A DNA stretch of 64,000 nucleotides from Cyclina sinensis. Its lineage: Eukaryota > Mollusca > Bivalvia > Venerida > Veneridae. Below the pieces are notes generated by a model that was given only the letters and a program-made list of their open reading frames with translations, did not search any database and had not been told where the DNA came from. Location of the stretch: NCBI GenBank assembly GCA_012932295.1, contig JAAONU010000002.1:39863521-39927520 (forward strand), read 5' to 3'. How positions within the stretch are numbered: position 1 is the stretch's first letter; each line of letters starts with the position of its first letter. Position numbers and translations under genes: made by a program. Below, piece after piece: positions 43,727 to 56,364 of the stretch.

Positions 43727-45424
43727 AATTTAGATTGTTATGAACTTTTTTATTTTAACTCAGTCTGGTATATATATATAAATGATACAAATACACAGCA
43801 AACATATAGTACAATTACTACACAGAAGTAACGTTATGAGAACACAAGTACGTTTATTTACCAAAAAGACCCGAATCACTGGAGAGACTGCAACAGACTA
43901 TTTAAGAAAAGAAAAACATTTATATGTCTGTGAAAATTTTGTTTGCTTTTTTGAGGGTATATTTTTCTCAAAAGAAATATGAAAAAGATGAAGCAGAACA
44001 GATAGCAACCTTATATGACTTATCATTTAATTATGTTTCACACGTAAACTTTTGAACACATTCATTCCAAAACTAAAAACATGTAAATGGAAGAACTGAA
44101 ATGTATCTAACAAACATCCATAGTGGTGGGGTAAATTTCAGAACTCGTAAAACAAACCGTATTGAAAAGGTTTAGATATTATCTTATTTCATTACTTGAA
44201 TAACCAATTCACGTAAGTATGATAAAACAGCCTTTTTCCTTCGACCTGTAGGCGAACACTTCTAAAGAGCGTTTTAAACTTGTTTAATTATCGTGAACGG
44301 TTCAATGTACAAATCAAGTTGATATTGTTCGGAGTTACTGGGAAAAATATATATGTATATCTAAATTCAATACCTAGAACTAAAAGAGATTAAAGAAAAT
44401 TCATTACTCTACAATTTTCGTTTAGTAACAAAGTATTTTTCTTTACTATATCACGGATGGATTCAGATATACCAACGCTTACCAAAATTATCAGCTTTCT
44501 GAAGTGGACGACTCGGACCGTTTGGGGGCGCTTCGAAATAAAAACATGACAAAGTTTTCTTCGTTTAAAATAATTGAAACTGTTGTTAGCAATAAGATAT
44601 GTCACTCTAACATATCTATTCACCTCTACCATTTAAAATCATTATTTAAATAGCTGTATTTTTAATTCCGAATATGCGGCTGACTTATGAACTCTGCGCG
44701 GGTCAAAGGTGAACCAAACTGTGTCAACAAACAAAACCACCTGTCACTCAGTAGGTAATTTTCGCAAAGACACATTTATAGAACAATACATTAACATTAC
44801 TCGCGTTGATACATCGTTTCTTGATGTGATGGCATAAATGTGTTTGCATTGTTTATGTAGATTTCAACTTCATCCTGTTATATTAGATGTACTGATTCAT
44901 AACACCAATCTGTCCAAAGACCTAAATAACACAAATTAAAAACAAGTGCAATGTAGTGTTTTCTAATGCAGCATGCTATTTTTTCTTCTCGTAATGTTAG
45001 CCTGCAAATTAAAACTCTGGGTGAAAGTGATCATCGTATTTTAAAATGATCATTTAAAATTCGTGAGTGTTTTTTTGAAATTCTTGTGGTCTAGTCCTGT
45101 CTAGTATAGTCAGTATTGACTTTTGGCAGTAATAAGTTGAAGTCTTATTAATATGTTGCTTAATTTCATGAACTTCTTGGCACAGCAACCTCATTGCGCT
45201 TGTCTTATCTGTCAGACTATCCTAAGCGCTATAGATCTAAAGTTTTGGACTAGTTGTGGTCAAAATTCTGGCCGCTTTTGAAACATTTTTACCTGCTGTT
45301 TCATTTTCTGATGTATAAAAATTTCTCTGTCAGCAGTAATATATTATAAGATAACATTAGAGTTTCTGGAATGAAAAGTGGAGGCGTTTTCTATTAAGAT
45401 AGCAAATCTTAAGCGAATATTCTT
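43727..45424. other. Intergenic, no gene identified
   Basis: Includes a short TA microsatellite (43770-43780). The stretch 44460-44760 is somewhat richer in CG dinucleotides and could hold the promoter of DDX6 or of the downstream coiled-coil gene. I found no coding exon. Confidence 0.4.
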
Positions 45425-46487
45425 AACCAACAGTTCAAATCGGTGTTTACTAAAGAAAACGAACATGAAAACCCGCAAAGCTTAAATAGTAAAAAATTTC
45501 CAAATATCCAGGACATATCTATTGACATTCATGGAATAGAAAGATTGCTGAAAAGTATAAAAACAAATAAGGCATGTGGCCCAGACAATATTTCAAACAT
45601 AGTTCTGAAAGCATGTTCTAAAAAAATTCCTTCTGTTTTGAGCCATATATTTTAACTGAGTTTGGATACTGGGATTTTACCATCTCATTGACGGAAGGTG
45701 AATATCAGTCCTATTTTCAAGAAAAAATACTGCCACACTGCCGCAGATTACAGACCAGTTTCATGAACTAGCATTTGTTGCAGACTATTGAAACATATAA
45801 TCTGCCACCATATTCTAAATCACTTAGAACAGCATAGCATCCTCACCTCTCTGCAGCATGGATTTTATAGTGGACACTTGTGTGAAAGCCAGTTAAATAA
45901 TTTCAATGAATGAAATCATGAAAAATTTTGATTCCAAACAACAAACAGACTTGTTAGACTTAGACTTTAGTAAAGCTTTTGATACTGTCCCACATTGAAA
46001 GTTATTTTTCAAGTTAGAGCATTATGGTATAGATGGGAAAGTCAACAACTGGATTAGGTCATTTTTGATGAATACAAAACAGCAAGTAGTAGTTGAAGGT
46101 GAATATTCAGTGCTCAGTTGACTGTGGTGTGCCAAAGGGTACAGTGTTAGGGCCACTGCTTTTCCTATGTCACATTAATGACTTACAAATTTGTGTTAAA
46201 ACTAAAGTGACTTTTTGCGGATGACTGCCTGTTGTATAGCTCAATCTAAACAATACAGGACCAAATACAACTCCAGCAAGATCTTAAGTCCCTGGAAGAA
46301 TGGGCAAGAAATTGGGGAATGTCATTTAATGTGACAAAATGTTACCTTTTATCAATTCATAGACATAAAATCCCAACTTTTCGGTACCAACTGTACAATC
46401 ACATACTGGAACAAGTTATCAGGTAGTAATAATCCATATCTTGGTGTTATCATTAGTGATGATTCGAAATGGACTACTCATATAAAT

Positions 46488-47047
46488 GTAGCCAGGTACA
46501 GGTTTATAGGTGATAAATCGATAAGGCAGAACTGTGTGGCTTGGTAGCTCAGTTGGTAAAGTGTCTGCCCTGTAAGCAGAAAGCCCTGGGTTCGAGTCCT
46601 GGTCGAGCCAAGATTTTTCACCGCCTGTTACATTTGGCGCCCAATGTAAATAACCTACATTATAATTTAGCTACTGCTTTGGCACCTCAAGAATGTGTTC
46701 ACAATATTCTCTGTGACTCTAAGAATTCGGGACGAATTCTAAATTTTGAGTGAGTATATGTAGCCGGGTACAGGTTTATAGGTGATAAATCGATAAGGCA
46801 GAACTGTGTGGCTTGGTAGCTCAGTTGGTAGAGTGTCTGCCCTGTAAGCGGAAGGCCCTTGGTTCGAGCTCCTGTCAAGACACGATTTTTCACCGACTGT
46901 TAAATTTGGGGCCCAAGGTAAATAACCTATGTTATAATTTAGCTACTGCTTCGGCACCTCAAGAATGTGTTCACAATATTCTCTGTGACTCTAAGAATTT
47001 GGGACGAATTCTAAATTTGGAAGGGGTATATGTAGCCGGGTACAGGT
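46488..47047 (+). repeat. Two tandem 272-bp units, each with a tRNA-like segment
   Basis: GTAGCCRGGTACAGG recurs at 46488, 46760 and 47032, so the period is exactly 272 bp twice. Each unit contains a tRNA-like sequence (46537-46610 and 46809-46883) with D-arm TAGCTCAGTTGGTA, anticodon stem-loop TCTGCCCTGTAAGCAGA (anticodon TGT, but C instead of T at position 33) and T-arm GGTTCGAG. Unit 1 has a well-paired acceptor TGGCTTG/CGAGCCA; unit 2 is more decayed. Downstream text (CACCTCAAGAATGTGTTCAC) is shared. This is a tRNA-derived SINE-like tandem inside the LINE. Confidence 0.85.
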
Positions 47048-47760
47048 TAGAAATAATCACATTTTTAATAGCATGATAATGCACTTTTGAATAGCATACT
47101 ACTATAATAAAGAAGCAACATTGGTCATTGGTCAAGTAACAGTGAGCGCATTTTATCTCTACCCTAACTTCATTTCTTAACAACACAACAACTCATGCGC
47201 TCTGCTTTGTTGCTTTGTTCATGACCACATTTTTTGCAGCGGGCAATAATTTTTCCATCTTTTTCAACCTTGTTGAAAAAATCCCAGACTGGATCCTTGT
47301 TTCTACCACCCCTGGATGACATTTTTTTTCTGTTGCAATATCTTTGCTTTACTATTGGAAATTAAGTTGTTTGGAATATGTTTTTCAACTGAATGATATC
47401 AATAGATTTTGGAGTATATATAAAACAAGGTCTTAATTGACACTAATTGACAAGTTTACAGTACACAACACCTAGTCACTATTTTGGGACCATTAAAGAC
47501 TTAATTGACACTAATTGACAGGTCTACAATATACAGCCAATGTCCACTGCCATGCCTTAAGTGTGGACCAGTGAAAGAGATTAGCACCTTTAAGGCTCTG
47601 ACCATGTATATTCACACCTTTTCAAATGTGTTGTTCAAGTGTTTAAACATTTATTTTTTTTTTAGTTTTTGCCAGTTTTTGCCACTTAGTTTTTTCCTTG
47701 CCGGTTTTTTCCGGTTTTTTCCATGGTTTTTTCCACCCTCGGCAAAAACTTGCCAACCCT
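47048..47760. other. Rest of the insertion in the LINE
   Basis: Contains a ~70-bp direct duplication (CTTAATTGACACTAATTGAC near 47433 and 47503). A tract of repeated TTTTTGCCAG and TTTTTTCCGG blocks follows at 47655-47735. No coding content was seen. Confidence 0.5.
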
Positions 47761-47890
47761 GGTTTATAGGTGATAAATCGATAAGGCAGAACTGTGTGGC
47801 TTGGTAGCTCAGTTGGTAGAGTGTCTGCCCTGTAAGCAGAAGGTCCTGGGTTCGAGTCCTGGTTGAGCCACAATTTTGCACTGCCTGTTA
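47761..47890 (+). repeat. Third tRNA-like copy (partial unit)
   Basis: It matches the unit from GGTTTATAGGTGATAAATCG through the tRNA-like part (47797-47870, acceptor TGGCTTG/TTGAGCCA) and a short tail, then stops at the LINE boundary. It is better preserved than copy 2. Confidence 0.8.
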
Positions 47891-48815
47891 CATAAATAAA
47901 ATTGGTAATAGAGCAAATTCAACGCATGGATCTTTATAAAAAGAAATTTGAAGCATTGCAATAAAGATTTTAAGGAGACAGCATACATTTCATTAGTTTG
48001 CTCAGTGTTAGACTATTCAGCAACTGTTTGGACCCATACTTGCAAAAAGATATAGATCAGATAGAAAATATTCAAGGGAGAGGCACAAGATTTGTAAATA
48101 ACGACTACAAAAGGACTAGTAGTGTTACATCTATGATGAAGGATTTGAACTGGAAGCCGCTCACAGAAAGAAGACAAGAACAACAACTTACCTTGTTCTA
48201 CAAAATCGTCAATGGCCTGGTGGCTATCCCCATCGATCAACACATCACATTCAACAACCGACCGTCAAGAACAGGGCATACCAGACAATTGAAGATCAGT
48301 TCTGTTAATACTGACACTTATAAATATTCATTCCTTCCAAGAACTGTAAAAGATTGGAATAGTTTATATGAAAGTGCCATCAGTATTGACTCAATGGACA
48401 GTTTCAAAAGAACTATTTTGTGCTATTAAAACATTCTTGCGCACACCCACCCTGTATAAGTTTTGCTCAGAAACTGAGTTTATTTCGAGTATTCTAGATA
48501 CAGATACAGAGACAGATAATAAGAATTCAGCCATTTTTTAAATACTAAGATAGCAAAGTGCAAATAGACATTTATTTACCACAAGCAGTACAAATAACTT
48601 AATTAGAATGCAAATATGTATCTTATAAGTATCTTATATTCCTTGCAAACAAAACAAAACAAACATATTTTTATTTAGCATTGAATACATATACATATTC
48701 ATAGCTAATAAATAAATCAAAGATATATTGTGAAAGTGTGTGTGGAGCTCTCTAACAGTAAGGGTTAAAATTAACAGAGAAATATAGAATAAGCAAAATC
48801 TTAATGTACTCTATC

Positions 48816-49175
48816 TCACTCTCTGAATGCAAAATATAAGTATATTGATAGATTAGTCAATGTTTTGGGATTTCTTGAAGACAATAAAATTTCTAATTTA
48901 TGGAGTGTTGGCCAATGACAAAAATATGATTTCAAAAATTGTATACGAATCATATAATATTTTGGACAAACCAGCAAAAAATGGAAATCATTTTCTATCA
49001 GGTTCATATTGCATTGTCTACATTTTCTATTTTCTCTAGCTATATTTACATGTCTTCCGATTTCTATTTCTAAATTATGTGATGAAAGCTTGAATTTTGT
49101 TAATGCAATTCTATACCTATTTAATTTAACATGTTTCAAATATTCCTCTATTTCAAACTCAAAAAACAGCAACAA
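48816..49175 (-). pseudogene. Retroelement ORF fragment with CX2C..H..C zinc knuckle
   Basis: The peptide includes LNRYRIALTKFKLSSHNLEIE, GRHVNIARENRKCRQCNMN and ENDFHFLLVCPKYYMIR. This zinc-knuckle segment is typical of the C-terminal end of reverse-transcriptase ORFs common in bivalve genomes. It is 119 codons to a stop, with no reverse-transcriptase core next to it. It is opposite in strand to the neighbouring LINE, so it is a separate element. Confidence 0.65.
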
Positions 49176-49834
49176 AAGTAAACAAACTAAACTTATAGTG
49201 CCTAGGTTTCACTGTAAATCATCAAAGTAGGTTATTCTTAAATTTAGACAGCTGCTGCATCAAGTTTCAAAACATTATAAACCAGTATTTTCACCCATCA
49301 AGTATTTGACCCTATTAAAGTTTATTTTTTGTAAGACCATTATTTAATTCAAATACCTGATAAAGAAATATTTTTCATAGAAGTCAAAGTTACAGACATA
49401 TAGCATTTTTTTTGGCCAGGTGGTTGCACATTATACACTGAAGGCAGAGATAGAATGTGAATGAAAATGCATAGTAGTGATATGTTGACTGTCCTGATTT
49501 CCAGTGGTAGCAGATTTTACCTGAATCAAAATAATCCAGTCTGTTTCATCAACTTCTAAAGAGTTCTAGCAAATGCAGTGTAGGATTTCATGGTAACCAT
49601 TATCCTTCAAAGAAAGATGTCATATTTTTCTCTTTTTTTTTTCATGTTCACATTTTATGTTCTTATCTGTTTTAGGTTTAATATAATGGTGTAACATGGA
49701 TTTTACCAACACAAAAAATGTCTTTAAATCCACTGTTTATGTCTAAATATTTGGGCTAGAGTTAATGAATATTGTCATCATAATTATCTTTTTCAGTTAT
49801 TCATGTAACTATGGTGGCATACATGTAATAACAG

Positions 49835-52800
49835 GGAGTGCACTTTTATTGATCAGAAGTTTAGAACAATAGATGCTGAAATGAATACAGCAAGAGGTAC
49901 CAAAGCTGCAGAGGCAGAAAAAGCCAATCAAGAGCTGATTGCAAATCTCAGGTTCAAAGTCAAAGAGGTATAGATACATTTATATAGTTTTTTTCAGCAG
50001 GTAGAATGACTCCTCATTGTTAAAAAAAAATATTTTACCAAGTGTTCTGTAATTGGGAAATTTCATAAAAGGAAAAAAAAGAGAGAAAAAAAGAAAACTT
50101 ATAGATGTAAGTATGTTCTGTTTTGAAGTGCATTGGAAAAAAAACAAGTGAGCAAAAATACTGAGTGTAATCAAGGAATTAATGAAATAAACTGTTTTAG
50201 AGTTTATTTATTTCAAGTTGTAGGGGACAGTACAAAATACAGAAAACCCCTTTCCAGAGGCATCCCTGATTCTTTACATGCTTATATAGCACCAATACAT
50301 TGGGCCTTTTTTGAAAGCCGGCCTCATCCAAAATACAGTTAGAACTGTTAGTGTCTGGATGGAACTTAAAACCCCTAGATGTCAAGTCATGGTTGTTACC
50401 ACTGGACCACTGGTTTGCCTGTATTTTCTTAGGAAGTTTACATACCTTTTATATAATTGTGCAATGTGTGGATAAAGAAATGTTATGTAAATATTTTGTA
50501 GCTTGAGCATGAAGTGTCAACTCTGAAGGGCCGCTTAGATGATCTAAGGAAGGCCAAAAATACAACCATCACAAAGAGAGAAAGAGAGGTTATAGAGGTT
50601 GGTTTTAAAAGGTGGGCCTCAGAAAATCACTGGTTCTAGATCAAGTTGTTGCTTACTTTCTATTAACAAGTTGTTCAGTGCTGAAATAGTTTCAACACTT
50701 AATTAACCATTGTATTTTTCAACACGTAATATCTGATAGATTTTTGTCTGATTCTAAGCTTATACCAAACAAATTTTTTTTAAATGCCAGTGATAATAAT
50801 TAAGTATTTCAGACTTTAGGAACTTTTAACTGAAAATTTACTGACCAACTAACAGTGCCTACAGTGTGATGAGGTTGCCCTGATAAACAGACTGATCATA
50901 ATTTCATTGTATAGACTGGTGGCAAAGGCAAATATTTCTACAGGCTGGATAAAGAAGAGTGACAAATCTTTTTCAGATTTAAACAGTTGTTGATTCCTAA
51001 CAAGTTTCTGGCAGATGTGATTTTCTGAAGATTATCAGCCACTGTCTGCTAGTACTCAGAAATTTCTTCCTTTTTGTATTCAGAAGTTAAGAATATTTGT
51101 CTGACACTTAATTTTATTAAAGGTGATTTATAATTAATCTCTTGAATTAAAAGTTCGGTTTGAAATTTTTCAGCAGTTGTAAAACAACCCAAACTTAACT
51201 CTCTTTTGTTAGGACTGGTCTGTAATTTAATTATTCAAAGACATTCTTAAAGCTCAGCCTTATTCTTGCCAGTTCTTTATTTTAGACAATTCACACTTTC
51301 TACTAGTCATTTGAAATAATTAAAGGAAAGATATTTGATTCCTTATTGGCCAAGTTGGTAACTGTAAAGAATATTATCTTTCTTCAGTAAAGCAGTAAGA
51401 AAAAAAATGCTTACCTAAATGTCTGGTTCTTTTGTTATAGCAAGGTACAAGTTGATATAGAGAATCTTTTCAGTTCTGTTCTTAAATGTTTGAAATCTAC
51501 TTTTCACTCAGCCTAACTGTATGGAAGGTTTGAATATCATGCATTACGACGTATTTGTTGCATAATTAATTAGTTTTCTTTGGCACAGGCATCACAGTAA
51601 ATATTTTCACTGCATATTTCTGTTTACTACTGTACTGCACATATGGATGTTGTAGAAATCAAAGAAGATGTTTGCTTGAATTTTTTAATACTTCTTGCAC
51701 TGTAATGCATTTAGCCAATAAATTGGTGGAGATTTTTATAAATATTGTTGATTTAGCTGTCATTTTGTTTTATCTTAACAGTACATGTAATTCTGTAAGT
51801 TGTTACTCATCAGGAAAAGATTTCTTCTTCTCCTATTGTCAGAGTCTCACATTGTGGCATTTGCTTTCAATTGGTTTCATTTTTGCATCTTTTAATGTTT
51901 CTAAAGATACCATACTGCAGAATTCCTGTGTTTTGCTGTTGGTTGAAATTAACAATGTCTTATGTATTGCAGTCTAAGAAAGAAGTATGTTTTAGAGCCC
52001 TTTTTCTGCGAAATTAACAGTAACTGTTTAACAGTACAGACTTCTGAGGCTTAGTTCTTTAAAAAGTTGTCAAAAGCCACTATTTCAGACAAGATGCATC
52101 TGTAGTTATGACTGCTACCTCAGTGCAAATATACTAGCGAGAATTATAAACTTTAGGAGGAAGTACAAGCAAAGGTTAACATTAAAGTTTCTGTGTGTGT
52201 CACTTTAATCCATGCAAGACTCAAAATAAAGTGTTGCATATCTCTTGATAAATCCTCATGAGGATTTACTGGTAACTAAAATTTCAATTGTCTCACTAGG
52301 ACTAATTTATCAAGGACCATTTAGATGAAGGTGATTTTTAAATGATCACCTGTTATGGTAAATAGCTGAATGTTTCCGATATTGACATGCGACAGTCAAA
52401 GTTAATTTGTTGTCGTGCAAAAAGGATTTGATGACATTTCACCAGTTTAGTTTTTTTCCTATATTTCCTCGTGAGAATTTAACATGAGACACACAACTCG
52501 AGACTCGCAAGGAATTAAGTGACACATTCAAAAATTTATGTGTTAAATTTCACCTGTATTTCATCGCGAGGTTTTAAATTCTCACTACTAAGGATATATA
52601 TTTTCACCTGAAAGTGCAGGATTGATTGATTGATGCTGATAACACTGTTTTATTTGTATTCTAGAGACCCAAAATATGATGCCAAAATAGCTGAGCTTGA
52701 AAAACAATTAAAGGAAAAAACCTCTTCTGGAAAAGAAACTGAAGAACTTAAGGTAAGGTTTATATATACCTGGTTCATTTTTTACATTGATTTCTTTGTT

Positions 52801-55800
52801 TTCTAACCTCATGCATAATTTTTCTTTAACATTCCTGTTTTAACTTAAGGAACTTGGCATTAATTGAATATGATTTGTGTTAATTTTCTGAGTGTGCTGT
52901 GCTTAGTGTCTGAGGCTGAGTGTGCTTACTATTGAAATACATAAGCAGTATATCTTTGGTTAAGTTCAAGGTATGTCCTTTCTATCTATCTATTTGAGCT
53001 TTTTTATGTTGTGGGGGAAGTGCAAGATACAGAAGCATCCCATTCCTGAGACACCCCTGGTTCTTTTGCATGCTCAGTGTATGGGACCTCAGTTTAACGT
53101 CTCATCTGAAAGGCTATTAGTAATATTAGTGGAATATTAGTGGAGGAGCGGGGGATCGAATTCGGGACCCCTGGTTTACCAGTTCAGTTCGTTACCACTG
53201 GACCACATCCGCTCCTGCATGTCCTTTTAATAACAGTGTGCCAGTTATATGGATGTTGTTATGGTCCAGTGGACACAAGCCTATGATTAAGTAATACATT
53301 ATCTGACAACTGCATCAAGGAATCTGTTCTTTGGCTCAGTGGTTAGAACATTGGTTTTGATGGGGTAGGACCTGAGATATTATCCCATTTTTCATTGGTC
53401 ATTTTTCAAGATGCTTTGCATATTTCTGTTACAAACTTTCATTTTCATAAGATGTTGCTTCCCAAGATGCAGAGAGGCTCCATTTAGAATGACAGAGTTA
53501 TGACTCTAAGCAAAATGTGTGTAAGTTGGCATTACTCTTTACAATACTCTTCTTGGAGATATTTGCCGTCCCAGCTAGCTTAGTTGGTAAAGCATCTGGT
53601 TGTCTTCCCAGGGGTTCTCATTTCAACACGTACCAGGGCCAGCTTAATTTCTCTGTGATAATTGATCTTGAACAATGCTTCTAAAGGTCATTTGTCTCTC
53701 ACCTCTGATTACAGTGAGGAAGCAGTCAGTTTCTTGCAGAGAGATTGGTTAGTAAACTTGTTGGACGCCAAGGAAAACTTGTTAGATGGATTGATTGCCG
53801 GTAGATGACCAAAACAAGGTTAAAACTGTGGTACAGTCCCAGTAAAAACAAACAAACAAAACCTTATAGATATGGGTCCTAGGTTGTGGTTATCTGTTCT
53901 TTAATATGTACTTTTCTTTATGAATTTACAGAAAAAGCATGCTGAAGAGTTGGAACAACAACAGAGAAAGCAAAAAGATTTACAGAAACAACTGGATGAC
54001 TTGTATCAGAGACTAGAGCGAGAAAGGAAGGATTTTGTTGACAGAATTGACCAGGTAATGGTGTTGTTTTTGTGTAGTAAGACTTACAGAATAGTGCTTG
54101 CTATTTGTTTGGATGGTCCAATGTTAATGTTAATGGTCATGTCTTGTGTAGAATTAAATTTTAAGATCAGAATTAAATTTTAAGGTGATTTACATATAGT
54201 TGCTCATATTCATAATGATATATTACAGGTAAAGATACATGCAGAAGACATGAATTTCCTTGAAATACTAGTAGTTTTAACCACTTACTTCCTTTTTTAG
54301 CAATATTTTTTCTGTAAGAAGTATAAATATTCCTTGTAAGGAATACATAATACATCTGTTTTCAGTAACGTTCTGGAATGTTTAAATATTTGAAAGTCTT
54401 GAAATACTTACAGCAAAAGAAGTTATCAACCTGTAACCATGAAGATGAACTGTACAGATTGAAAACTCAAATTGCTGAGTTAGAGGGAGACAAATCTGCA
54501 CTTATGTTGGAAAATAAAGATCTCAATGATAGAGTTAACTCCCTTCACTTAGAACTGAGTGTAAAGGAAGCAAAATGGTGTGAAAAAGAGGAACAGTATA
54601 AGCTTAAGGTAGCTTTCTGAACATTTACATTGTCAGACAGATAAAAAACAACAAAGATTCATTTGAAACACCTTAATAGCACTATCAGTAGCATTTATTT
54701 CATGTAGAACTGAGATTAGGCCCATTGCAAATGACCAATTGGACAATATTTACAAGTTACAAGTATATGTTATAGCCTTATAAGATTTAATTTTTCCTAG
54801 CTATCAGACTTTTTACAAGAATGAAAGAAATCTTGAATGTTTTGTTTTTTTACCTGTCAGTCTTAAAGAGTGTTGATTTTAAGGAGTTTCTGGGAATCTT
54901 CTGAGTACTAAGCATGATGACTGAGTGACTGTTGAGTTAATAGCAGTGGGCAAGGACAGCAACTCATTTTGAATTTTGATTGATGTTTCAGTTTTGCCAA
55001 AACCATTTATATGTAATATTAAAATTTCAGATTTCCAAGAATCCAATATAACAGTTTTTATGCCCCCTAAGAGGGGCATATAGTTTTTGAACTGTCCGTC
55101 AGTCCGTCTGTCTGTCAGTCCGTCTGAAAACTTGAACATTGGCAATAACTTTCTTATTAGTAAATGGATTTACTTCATACTTGGAAACAGCACCCCTTTG
55201 GACAAGACCTTTCGACTGACCTATATTTATTTGACCTTGACCCCTGAATGACCTTAACCTTTAAGATCCAATTGTCCAAAAACTTTAACATTGGCAATAA
55301 CTTCTTTATTAGTAAGTGGATTTACTTCATACTTGGACACAGCACCCCTTTGGACAAGACCTTCCCACTGACCTTTATTTGTTTGACCTTGACCCCTGAA
55401 TGACCTTAACCTTGAAGATCCAATTGTCCCAAATTACCTTGAATATCCAATTGTCCAAAAACTTCAACATTGCCCATAACTTCCTTATTAGTAAGTGGAT
55501 TTACTTCATACTTGGAAACAACACCCCTTTGGACAAGGCCTTACCACTGACCTTTAATTATTTGACCTTGACCCCTGAATATCCAATTGTCCAAAAACTA
55601 ATATTTGGCCATAACTTCCAAATTGGTAAGTGGATACACTTCATACTTAAACACCACACCCCTTTGGACAAGGCCTTCCCACTGACCTATATTTGTTTGA
55701 CCTTGACCCCTGAATGACCTTCACCTTGAAGATCCAATTGTCCAAAAACTTTAACATTGCCCATAACTTCCTTATAAGTAAATGGAATTACTTCATACTT

Positions 55801-56364
55801 GGACACAACCCCCTTTGGATAAGACCTTTCCACTGACCTATATTTATTTGACCTTGACCACTGAATGACTGGTTCTCAGTTCAAAGGTCAAAGCACCACG
55901 TTCGGGGGCATTGTCATCTTACAGTGACAGTTCTTGTTTTGGGGTACTTTTTTCTGTACAAATTTTGACAGCTGGTCTTGACATGAATATCATTATTACT
56001 GACCTTGAAGTATTTTTTATAACCACTATTTAAAAATTTTGACTTTCAGTTGAAGCAGCAATGGGGAGACAAATATGCTGAGTGGATGGCAGAAACAGAA
56101 AGAAAAATAAATGAATTACAGGAGGCTAACCAATTATTGTAAGTGAATAGCCTTTGCAATATTTTTTCTCACATATAAAACTTTTTAAATTGATATGTTA
56201 CACTATACCAGTTTTACCGTGGTTTTGTCTGTGAACATACCACCCTCTCTTGGCTCTAGCGCTTCATAGCTATATTGTTTTTACTTTACAGACGTATGTA
56301 TCTACATCGATCAGGACAGAGACTTCCACCAGAGGCTGGAGGTGGTGGGCAGAATGAAAATTGA
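49835..56364 (+). CDS. Coiled-coil protein, seven 3' exons (5' part not found)
   Basis: Exons: 49835-49967, 50502-50611, 52665-52752, 53932-54054, 54414-54608, 56050-56138 and 56292-56364. They join in one frame of about 270 aa with GT..AG junctions and a TGA stop. The product is almost entirely charged heptad-type coiled coil: TIDAEMNTARGTKAAEAEK, LRFKVKELEHEVSTLKGRL, TKREREVIEVGFKRDPKYD, HAEELEQQQRKQKDLQKQL and RVNSLHLELSVKEAKWCEK. It ends WGDKYAEWMAETERKINEL, LLRMYLHRSGQRLP and a Gly-rich tail GGGGQNEN. The pattern resembles centrosomal or ciliary coiled-coil proteins, but I cannot name the family. The first exon found begins in mid-codon (phase 2), so more exons must lie upstream. None is visible back to DDX6, where LINE debris fills much of the space. 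Introns hold SINEs and a tandem array. Confidence 0.85.
50205..50420 (-). repeat. tRNA-derived SINE copy in an intron
   Basis: On the minus strand a head with GTGGTCCAGTGGTAACAACC (A-box-like) and GGGTTTTAAGTTCCATCC (weak B box) is followed by a body. The body shares AGGGGTGTCTCAGGAATGGG-type blocks with the copy at 52990-53216, in diverged form (AGGGATGCCTCTGGAAAGGG). Confidence 0.6.
52990..53216 (-). repeat. tRNA-derived SINE, better preserved copy
   Basis: The tRNA-like head spans 53145-53215 on the minus strand: acceptor stem GGAGCGG pairs with CCGCTCC, A box TGGTCCAGTGGTAACG, B box GAATTCGATCCC. The body follows to lower coordinates. It is inserted in an intron of the coiled-coil gene, opposite to transcription. 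Confidence 0.75.
53568..53862 (+). repeat. tRNA-derived SINE with (AAAC)n tail
   Basis: The head has CTAGCTTAGTTGGTAAAGC (A box) and a decayed B box. A conserved-looking body with GACCAAAACAAGGTTAAA follows, and an AAACAAACAAACAAAA tail closes the element. It lies in the intron just before the exon at 53932. Confidence 0.65.
55060..55920 (+). repeat. ~150-bp tandem array of a bivalve repeat, intronic
   Basis: It opens with an inverted pair, TGCCCCCT..AGGGGCAT, then CCGTCAGTCCGTCTG repeats. Units containing CCAATTGTCC, TTAGTAAGTGGATTTACTTC, CACCCCTTTGGACAAG and TTGACCTTGACCCC follow. CCAATTGTCC starts at about 55268, 55420, 55447, 55582 and 55733, so full units are about 135-152 bp with one short duplication. 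The array ends near GTTCGGGGGCATTGTCATCTT. An open frame across it at 55400-55717 is a by-product. Confidence 0.8.

Larger units (their letters stand above)
45425..48430 (+). pseudogene. Decayed jockey/CR1-like LINE, reverse transcriptase, split by an insertion
   Basis: Reverse-transcriptase blocks appear in order but in changing frames: NKACGPDNISNIVLKAC (45567-45620), DYRPVS (about 45747), LDFSKAFDTVPH (about 45961), GVPKGTVLGPLLF (about 46126) and the catalytic FADDCLLY (about 46214). PYLGVIISDDSKWTTHINV follows (about 46435-46490). The frame resumes after 47890 with KIGNRANST and the terminal 143-codon stretch SATVW-like, DPYLQKDIDQIENIQGRG, SFLPRTVKDWNSLYES. Stops and shifts make it non-functional. 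The gap corresponds exactly to an insertion of about 1.4 kb. Confidence 0.85.

Noticed and set aside
55400..55717. 105-codon open frame
   Set aside because: Created by the ~150-bp tandem repeat; the peptide simply repeats with the DNA.
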